This document shows, piece by piece, positions 1 to 4,464 of a stretch of 7,901 nt of DNA; positions within the stretch are counted from its first letter, which is position 1; each line of letters begins with the position of its first letter. Where the stretch lies: assembly GCA_964407525.1 (NCBI GenBank), contig CAYOWC010000235.1, positions 1-7,901 of the forward strand, given 5' to 3'. The position numbers and the translations under genes were made by a program. This DNA comes from DUZB01 sp964407525. Lineage in GTDB: Bacteria; Desulfobacterota; DSM-4660; Desulfatiglandales; Desulfatiglandaceae. The notes beneath the pieces were generated by a model. The model ran no database searches and was not told where the DNA came from. It saw nothing but the letters and a program-made list of their open reading frames with translations.

Positions 1-505
1 TGTCGGTGATCTTCTGGTAAAAGCGCCGCTCGCTGAGCCGGATCTCCCGGATCTCCTCCAGCAGGCGTTCGTAGTAGTCTTCGCCCAGGAAGGTGCCATT
101 TTCCATGCGCTTTTTATCCAGCACATAGCCCTTGATGGCAAATTCCCTAAGCACCCGGGTTGCCCACTGACGGAATTGGGTGGCCCTTACTGAATTAACC
201 CGGTAGCCCACCGAGATGATGGCATCCAGATTGTAGAACTGTGTCAGGTAGCGTTTCCCGTCCGTTGCAGTATTCCGGAATTTCCGGATAACTGAGCCTT
301 CCTGCAATTCCTCATTTTGAAAGATGTTTTTCAGGTGCTCACTTATGGTTCTCACATCAACATCGAACAAAGCCGCCATCAGCTTCTGAGTCAGCCAGAT
401 GGTTTCATCTTCATACCGGGCCTCAATGCTTTTTTCACCTGCCTGACCGGTGAAAATGAGAAACTCCGCCGTGCTGTTGCGGATCAGTTTCTTATTTTCT
501 TTCAT
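1..505 (-). CDS. rhuM: RhuM family protein, N-terminal part (runs off the left edge)
   Basis: The frame opens with ATG at 505 (MKENKKLIRNSTAEFLIF) and stays open for 168 codons to the window edge, so the C-terminus is missing. AGGAG at 516-520 lies 10 nt upstream and supports this start. The N-terminal half has the signatures I recognise from RhuM (virulence protein RhuM) proteins: ETIWLTQKLMAALF near residues 34-47, RTISEHLKNIF near 52-62, then TQFYNLDAIISVGYRVNS and a WATRVLREFAIKGY segment. The first segments look like a helix-turn-helix-type DNA-binding region related to phage antirepressor/BRO-like N-termini; that is family knowledge plus inference. The biochemical role of RhuM is poorly defined, and it is often found in genomic islands and prophage-like regions. 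It starts 16 nt after the stop of the transposase and is on the same strand, so the two may share a transcript. The family call is firm; the function is not. Confidence 0.85.
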   Translation of the reverse strand, partial: MKENKKLIRNSTAEFLIFTGQAGEKSIEARYEDETIWLTQKLMAALFDVDVRTISEHLKNIFQNEELQEGSVIRKFRNTATDGKRYLTQFYNLDAIISVGYRVNSVRATQFRQWATRVLREFAIKGYVLDKKRMENGTFLGEDYYERLLEEIREIRLSERRFYQKITD

Positions 506-521
506 GCCCCAACTGCTCCTT

Positions 522-1472
522 TTATTCAATGTTTTCAGAGAGTCGTTTGAGGGAATAAATACCGTTCAATCCCTGAACGCGCTTTGGACGTTTCTCGTGT
601 TTGGATGAAAAATTTCCCTTGAAGTCCTGGTAAACCCCTGAAACAAAATCTTTTCGTCCGATGATGCCGCTGTCGCTGAAATACCGGTTCCGGGACTGGA
701 ACCGGTCAACGTCGGTCAAACCAGGGTCTTTGGAGCCGTCATCCACGGCTTTTAAAAGCCCTGCCTTTTCGTAAACAAACCGCTTGTAATGGGCAAGCCT
801 CGCTTTTTCGCCCTTGAATGCCTGTCCTGTGCTATTCACTTGTGACAGGGAAGCGTGTTTCACTGGGGTGGGTTCTCTGAGTCCGAAATCCAGGGAAAGA
901 AACCGGCCCAGGTTCTTGTTCTGGACATGGTAACCCAGGGAACACCACCGATATTCTTCTGGTTTTTCCGCAATACCGGCCCGGATGGGGTTGAGGTCGA
1001 TATAGGCCAGGCAGTTTACAAGAGTATCCCCTTTATCCACAATTACACTTTTGAACCGATCTGACCAGAAGAACCCTTTTCTGCGGTGGCGCCGGTTGTA
1101 GAACCGGGAAAACCCCTGTTTGATCTCCTTCACAAACTCCGACAGGCTGCCCCATTTCTCCCACAATACGGGAATGCGATCTTCGGATAAGTCTCGTTTC
1201 GTCTCTTCCCCATAATAGATTTTGAACCTTCTCCTGATCTCCTCACGGGATTTCTCCTTCCCGGTCTCTATTCGAACCAGGAGGTGAAAATGGTCGCCCA
1301 TGATACAGAATCCATACACCTCCGCGAAGTAGACCCTGGCCAACTTCCTGATATGTTGCAGCAAAAAATCCTTTTCCACATCACCCAAGACGTAGCCCCC
1401 AAGGGCTGTGCGGGAAATGATGTGATAGACTGCCTCTTCTTCCTTTACGACCATTCTTGCTATTCTCGGCAT
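522..1472 (-). CDS. REP-associated tyrosine transposase (RAYT / Y1_Tnp family)
   Basis: This is a 316-residue single-strand DNA transposase-like protein of the HUH endonuclease class related to IS200/IS605 TnpA. The start is the ATG at 1472 (MPRIARMVVKEEE), a typical opening for this family. GGGGAGG at 1479-1485 lies 6 nt upstream. An ATG nine codons earlier (1499) has no comparable RBS. Visible motifs are GDHFHLLV (residues 59-66), giving the metal-binding H61-F-H63; FSRFYNRRHRRKGFFW (121-136), where Y125 is the candidate nucleophile; DRFKSVIVD (138-146); and YIDLNPIRAGI (157-167). All core motifs are intact, so the enzyme may be active. The C-terminal ~120 residues go beyond the minimal Y1_Tnp domain. 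RAYTs are single-copy domesticated relatives of transposases that act on REP palindromes rather than on their own ends. No clear insertion-sequence ends flank it here, although GGGGACAGG-type repeat sequence lies just upstream. Confidence 0.9.
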   Translation of the reverse strand: MPRIARMVVKEEEAVYHIISRTALGGYVLGDVEKDFLLQHIRKLARVYFAEVYGFCIMGDHFHLLVRIETGKEKSREEIRRRFKIYYGEETKRDLSEDRIPVLWEKWGSLSEFVKEIKQGFSRFYNRRHRRKGFFWSDRFKSVIVDKGDTLVNCLAYIDLNPIRAGIAEKPEEYRWCSLGYHVQNKNLGRFLSLDFGLREPTPVKHASLSQVNSTGQAFKGEKARLAHYKRFVYEKAGLLKAVDDGSKDPGLTDVDRFQSRNRYFSDSGIIGRKDFVSGVYQDFKGNFSSKHEKRPKRVQGLNGIYSLKRLSENIE

Positions 1473-1521
1473 GATGTACCTCCCCGCAAAACCACTCAAA
1501 AATAAGCATCTTCCCTGATCA

Positions 1522-1550
1522 AGCCTATCGGTTTAACTTGGGCCTGTCAA
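1522..1550 (-). promoter_or_regulatory. Candidate sigma70 promoter for the RAYT gene
   Basis: Read on the minus strand, a consensus -35 TTGACA (1545-1550) is followed after exactly 17 nt by TAGGCT (1522-1527). The latter keeps the key T1, A2 and T6 positions of the -10 box. Transcription would start near 1514, about 40 nt before the transposase ATG. The -35 lies inside the CCTGTC repeat block, so the promoter would belong to the repeat unit. It is predicted from consensus only. Confidence 0.5.
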
Positions 1551-1574
1551 TAATAATTTGCCTGTCCCCTGTCC
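1543..1574. repeat. CCTGTC direct-repeat block between RAYT and the truncated gene
   Basis: CCTGTC occurs at 1543-1548, 1561-1566 and again (as CCTGTCC) at 1568-1574. Read on the other strand this is a GGGGACAGGCAAATTATTA stretch followed by TTGACAGG. From memory, such GGGGACAGG...TTGACAGG stretches are common beside RAYT genes in deltaproteobacteria, where they look like the recognition or boundary sequence of the mobile unit. The block lies exactly at the 5' edge of the OmpA-like remnant, so it may mark a junction. The repeats are visible; their role is inferred. Confidence 0.4.
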
Positions 1575-2535
1575 AGTCCATTCAAGTTTGCTAAAAGGTA
1601 AAAATGAGTTTGGAGTCGAACTTAAACAGCTGAAGTTAGCCTACAGCGCCATTGCTGCTAAGCTTGGTGAAGAAATTCAAGATCGAGATGCGACGATCAG
1701 GGATCTACAGAAAGAATATGAAGGTGGTAAAACGCAACTTCTTTCGTTTAAACAGAAACATGCCAAAAGCGGAAGAGAGATCGAGGATCTCCGGGGGCAA
1801 TTATCAGATCTGACCGCACTAAAGATCGCCCTTGAAAAGAAATTGATGGAACAGAAAACATCCCATGAGACCGCTGTTGCCGGACTTATGAAAGAGGCTC
1901 AGAATCGAGAATCCGGAATGAGTGAAATTCAAGGTGAATTTGAAGGGGCAAAGACCCAGATTGCGTCTCTTACGGAGCAAATTGAAAAAGAACGCGTTGA
2001 GATCGTGAAACTCCAACAAAATCTATTGAAAACAGGAAAGTTAAAAGTTCGGCTCAATGAAAACATAGATCGGATGAAATCAACCTATGCCTCTATTGTC
2101 AATGGCCTTAAAGAGCAGATTGAAAATAAAGAAGTGATCATTAGTAAGCTAGAGGAAAAGCTCTCGGTCATATTTGTCAATCGCATCCTGTTTCAATCAG
2201 GCAAGACGACTGTTACTCCAAAAGGGAAAGAAATTTTGACAAAGGTTGGGCAAATTTTACGAAGTGTGAAGTCAAAAAAAATCCGAGTTGAAGGGCATAC
2301 AGACAACAAGCCCATTTTGCCGGAATACCAACACAAATTTCCGTCAAATTGGGAACTTTCTGCTGCCCGGGCAGCCGCGGTAATTCGCTATTTTCAGAAT
2401 GAACTGGGTTTCGACCCTTCAAACTTAGAGGCCTCAGCCCATTCCTTTTACAAACCGATCGAAACAAATGAAACTGAAGAAGGCCGTGCGCAAAATAGAC
2501 GAGTGAATATCATCATTGCGCCGACATTTGAATAA
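1558..2535 (+). pseudogene. 5'-truncated coiled-coil protein with OmpA C-terminal (peptidoglycan-binding) domain
   Basis: The reading frame runs from TTG at 1558 to the TAA at 2533-2535 (325 codons). It has no ATG at its beginning, no Shine-Dalgarno sequence and no signal peptide or membrane anchor, all of which an envelope OmpA-domain protein would need. The N-terminal two thirds is charged, helical and repetitive. Three copies of a 74-residue unit align with L36, L110 and L184, and share for example KEYEGGKTQ (52-60) and GEFEGAKTQ (126-134). Residues ~204-320 form an OmpA/MotB-type domain with VEGHTDNKP (244-252), NWELSAARA (264-272) and GRAQNRRVNIII (309-320). Such proteins bind peptidoglycan in the periplasm. 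Homology to the repeat unit can be followed to about residue 11 (near 1588), so the real coding remnant probably starts there, with the first codons coming from adjacent repeat DNA. It converges with the flavoprotein gene, leaving a 49-nt gap that contains no convincing terminator. A silent remnant is likely; expression from an unusual TTG start is less likely. Confidence 0.7.
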
Positions 2536-2584
2536 AATTTAGGGGGTCAAGTCGTTTCGTGTCAAGGGAAAACTGGATGTTTTC

Positions 2585-3709
2585 TCAATCAAATTTTCCC
2601 TTCCATTCCTTCATCTTCTCCTTTGGCCACTCCACACAAATTGCGGGGCGACCTTTCATGACCATCTGCATGCATGCACCGCCATCAGGGCAATCCGGTT
2701 TGCAATGGATGATGTCTGCTTCCCTGCCATCGCGGACCTTCTTCGGCCATTCCGGGTCGGCCCAGAGTACACGTGCCAGACCGATCAGGTCGGTCTTCCC
2801 TTGAGAGATGGCCTGATCCGAGAATGCGCCGGTAGCGAAACGGCCCGCGGCAATAACCGGCACATCGATTTCCCCGCGGATCTCTGCAGCCAGATTGAGC
2901 ATGTAGCCTTCCAGTTTGGACTTTTCAACAATTTCAGGCAGAAAGAAGGATTCATAGGTACCACCCATAACCGAAATATAGTCAATGCCCGCCTGGTCCA
3001 GGTTTTTAGCAAATTGACGTGACTCCTCCAATTTAAAGCCGTCGGGGAGCCATTCGTCAGCCAGGAACCGATACCCCACCGGAAAGGCATCCACCGTTTC
3101 TTTGACCCGTGCCAGCACTGCCAGGGCGAATCGACGGCGATTTTCCAGGACACCCCCGTATTTATCGGTGCGATGGTTGGTCCTTGGCGAGAGAAACTGG
3201 GACAACAGATAACCGGTGCCGCCGTGCAGTTCCACCATATCGAATCCCGCACTTTTTACTCTGGCCGCGGCGCCGGCATACTTCTCAATGATACGGTCGA
3301 TCTCCCCATGTTCCAGTGTCCTGGGTATTCGGCCGAAAGTTTTCACCCCGGATGGCGCCAGCGGCTCTTGAGTCGCATGGGCGAAGCGGCCGGCGTGGTT
3401 GATCTGAAGGCAGGCCAGCGCGCCCTCTTGTTTGATGGTTGCGGCCAGTTGTTTCAAACCGTCAAGGTTTTCATCGGTGTCAGCCCGAAGAGTTCGGTTG
3501 GATCCGCTACCATCGGGATGATCCACCGTCGCATTTTCGACCACAACCATGGCCACGCCGCTACTGGCCATGAGCCGGTAATGCGCCAACAACTGGTTGC
3601 TGACCGTACCGCCTTCCTCGGCGTAGCCCAGGTAGAGGGGCGCCATGGTAAGACGGTTTTTCAAGGTCAGATCTTTAATGGTAATGCCGGAAAACAGATG
3701 ATCATACAT
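2585..3709 (-). CDS. NADH:flavin oxidoreductase, Old Yellow Enzyme family, with C-terminal cysteine cluster
   Basis: This is a 374-residue protein starting at ATG 3709 (MYDHLFSGITIKD). AGGAGG at 3717-3722 lies 7 nt upstream and decides this start over the in-frame ATG at 3823, whose 38 extra residues look non-native. It is a single FMN-binding TIM barrel. Visible motifs are LKNRLTMAP (16-24), QINHAGR (102-108), HGGTGYLLSQFLSPRTNHR (162-180) leading to TDKYGG (181-186), and GLARVLWADPEWPKK (310-324). These place it near the 2,4-dienoyl-CoA reductase/enoate reductase branch. It lacks the C-terminal FAD/NAD domains of the long reductases. It does carry four cysteines, C336, C340, C346 and C358, where that branch binds [4Fe-4S]; their spacing CX3CX5CX11C differs from the CX2CX3CX11C of E. 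coli FadH. The likely activity is NAD(P)H-dependent reduction of an activated C=C bond, with unknown substrate, in the cytoplasm. It appears monocistronic: the left neighbour is convergent and the right neighbour is a pseudogene. Confidence 0.88.
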   Translation of the reverse strand: MYDHLFSGITIKDLTLKNRLTMAPLYLGYAEEGGTVSNQLLAHYRLMASSGVAMVVVENATVDHPDGSGSNRTLRADTDENLDGLKQLAATIKQEGALACLQINHAGRFAHATQEPLAPSGVKTFGRIPRTLEHGEIDRIIEKYAGAAARVKSAGFDMVELHGGTGYLLSQFLSPRTNHRTDKYGGVLENRRRFALAVLARVKETVDAFPVGYRFLADEWLPDGFKLEESRQFAKNLDQAGIDYISVMGGTYESFFLPEIVEKSKLEGYMLNLAAEIRGEIDVPVIAAGRFATGAFSDQAISQGKTDLIGLARVLWADPEWPKKVRDGREADIIHCKPDCPDGGACMQMVMKGRPAICVEWPKEKMKEWKGKFD

Positions 3710-3907
3710 GCTGTGCCCTCCTTTGTAGTAACGCTTTTTCAAATATAAACCGTGGACTGAACCGTTTAACCTTATCCCAGGCGCATTGGTTGATGTGGCG
3801 CCAATACCCATCCCAAATACCATCGGAAAATTTCCGACTGTCGCTTATTCTTTTGCTCCTCTGTATCCTTTGGTCAGCCATTTGATAAAACCTTCAAATT
3901 GAAAGAT
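3710..3907. other. Upstream region of the flavoprotein gene, no gene seen
   Basis: About 200 bp between the flavoprotein start and the inverted repeat. Short frames exist, but none has an RBS or recognisable sequence. On the minus strand a TATATT lies about 25 nt upstream of the flavoprotein RBS and could serve as a -10, but no good -35 sits at 16-18 nt. A 15-bp palindrome at 3823-3837 is listed separately. Confidence 0.5.
3823..3837. promoter_or_regulatory. Palindrome TCGGAAAATTTCCGA, possible operator
   Basis: Perfect 7-bp arms (TCGGAAA / TTTCCGA) flank a single central A, about 115 bp upstream of the flavoprotein ATG. The size and symmetry suit a dimeric repressor such as a TetR- or MarR-type protein, which often control OYE genes. 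No regulator gene is in the window and the site is rather far from the start, so this is only a candidate. Confidence 0.25.
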
Positions 3908-3973
3908 AAGGGGTCTGCCGTTGACTCTTATTGTTTTCGGAGGTTACGAGAAAGAGTCAACGGCAGACCCCTT
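3908..3973. repeat. Perfect 22-bp inverted repeat with 22-nt loop
   Basis: The left arm 3908-3929 begins AAGGGGTCTGCCGTTGACTC. The right arm 3952-3973 is its exact reverse complement over all 22 bases. The 22-nt loop (3930-3951) contains CGGAGG. There is no T-tract on either side and the loop is long, so an ordinary intrinsic terminator is unlikely. The arms begin with GGGGTC, a motif that also marks other broken edges in this window. The repeat sits exactly where similarity to DUF1016 stops (about 3975), so it may be an inserted REPIN-like or miniature element. Alternatives are a remnant of a mobile unit or an RNA hairpin. Confidence 0.75.
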
Positions 3974-4282
3974 TCTGGATTGTGCGGGCAGTGCCCGCAC
4001 AATCTGAGGATAGGTGCGATAAAATGACAGATAGGTGTACAATTGCCTGCGACCGGTGCTGCTGACCTTCAGCGTTCACAATTTCTCCGAGAGCGACTCC
4101 AGTAGTTTTTCGCCGTAGTTTGAACGGTCAGCGCTGCGTAGTTCGTATTCGGCAATGTAAAACCCCATGAACCAGTTTCGAAGGGTCAAACTGGTATTGA
4201 TCGCCTTGCCTGCCCAAGCAACCATGTGCTGGTCAATCCGGTGAATGGCTTCAACTAGTCGTCCAAAATCAAATGTATCCAT
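3974..4282 (-). pseudogene. DUF1016 (YhcG-like) family gene, broken 5' part
   Basis: ATG at 4282 (MDTFDFGRLVEAIHRIDQHM) with GAGG at 4289-4292, 6 nt upstream, opens a frame that matches the DUF1016 N-terminal domain. NTSLTLRNWFMGFYIAEYEL is its hallmark, followed by ADRSNYGEKLLESLSEKL. A TGA at 4076-4078 ends it after 68 residues. The same frame then continues with similarity-like sequence (TGRRQLYTYLSFYRTYPQIV, then RALPAQS) to about 3975, where the inverted repeat begins; the extended frame stops at 3944-3946. The family is normally about 340-380 residues with a C-terminal PD-(D/E)xK nuclease-like domain, and no trace of that domain is present. The gene is therefore doubly disabled: one nonsense codon and loss of about two thirds of its length. 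Its start lies one base after the methylase stop, which shows former translational coupling. Family members occur in restriction and defence islands. Confidence 0.75.
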
Positions 4283-4283
4283 T

Positions 4284-4440
4284 TTAGCCCTCATTGGAAG
4301 CCTCTGATTCTTCTTCATTCCAAAACGATTCTCCCATGCGGTATTTGATGTCGTAATTGATAATGAAGTCTAGTTCTTCTTCGGTGAAACCGTAGTGTTT
4401 TGCCAAAACACGGTCTATTTCGTCGATGAGGAGTCTAGAT
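4284..4440 (-). pseudogene. C-terminal remnant of an adenine-specific DNA methyltransferase
   Basis: In the frame ending with TAA at 4284-4286, the last ~50 codons read IDEIDRVLAKHYGF followed by ELDFIINYDIKYRMG and a short acidic tail. I recognise this as the extreme C-terminus of large Eco57I-like/N6-adenine restriction-modification methylases. No start codon with an RBS precedes it, and the catalytic motifs (for example NPPY) are absent. Upstream sequence in this frame is the restriction gene read out of frame. Similarity fades around 4440, so the break lies between there and the restriction gene's stop at 4465. The intact gene would be many times longer. The remnant is short, so the family call depends on one well-conserved segment. 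Confidence 0.65.
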
Positions 4441-4464
4441 AACCTTGGATAGCAAGAACCGGGG

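Noticed and set aside
2566..2600. GGGAAAA...TTTTCCC as a bidirectional terminator between convergent genes
   Set aside because: Only seven weak pairs with a 21-nt loop, partly inside the flavoprotein's coding end; not convincing.
2667..2678. TGCATGCATGCA palindrome
   Set aside because: It is coding sequence for CMQM in the cysteine region of the flavoprotein; it has no regulatory position.
3173..3748. 191-codon open frame on the plus strand
   Set aside because: It is antisense to the well-supported flavoprotein gene, with no recognisable domain.
3710..3823. 38-residue N-terminal extension of the flavoprotein from ATG 3823
   Set aside because: The extension has no family similarity, while ATG 3709 has a perfect AGGAGG at 7 nt and the standard family N-terminus.
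3978..4004. Perfect GC-rich palindrome (13-bp arms around one base) that looks like a terminator or REP element
   Set aside because: On the minus strand it encodes QIVRALPAQS, which fits the DUF1016 family pattern, and no T-tract follows. It is more simply explained as coding sequence, though it adds to hairpin potential beside the 3908-3973 repeat.
4076..4078. TGA in the DUF1016 frame as a selenocysteine codon
   Set aside because: The family has no conserved cysteine or redox site here, and the frame is truncated soon after; a nonsense mutation is the simpler reading.
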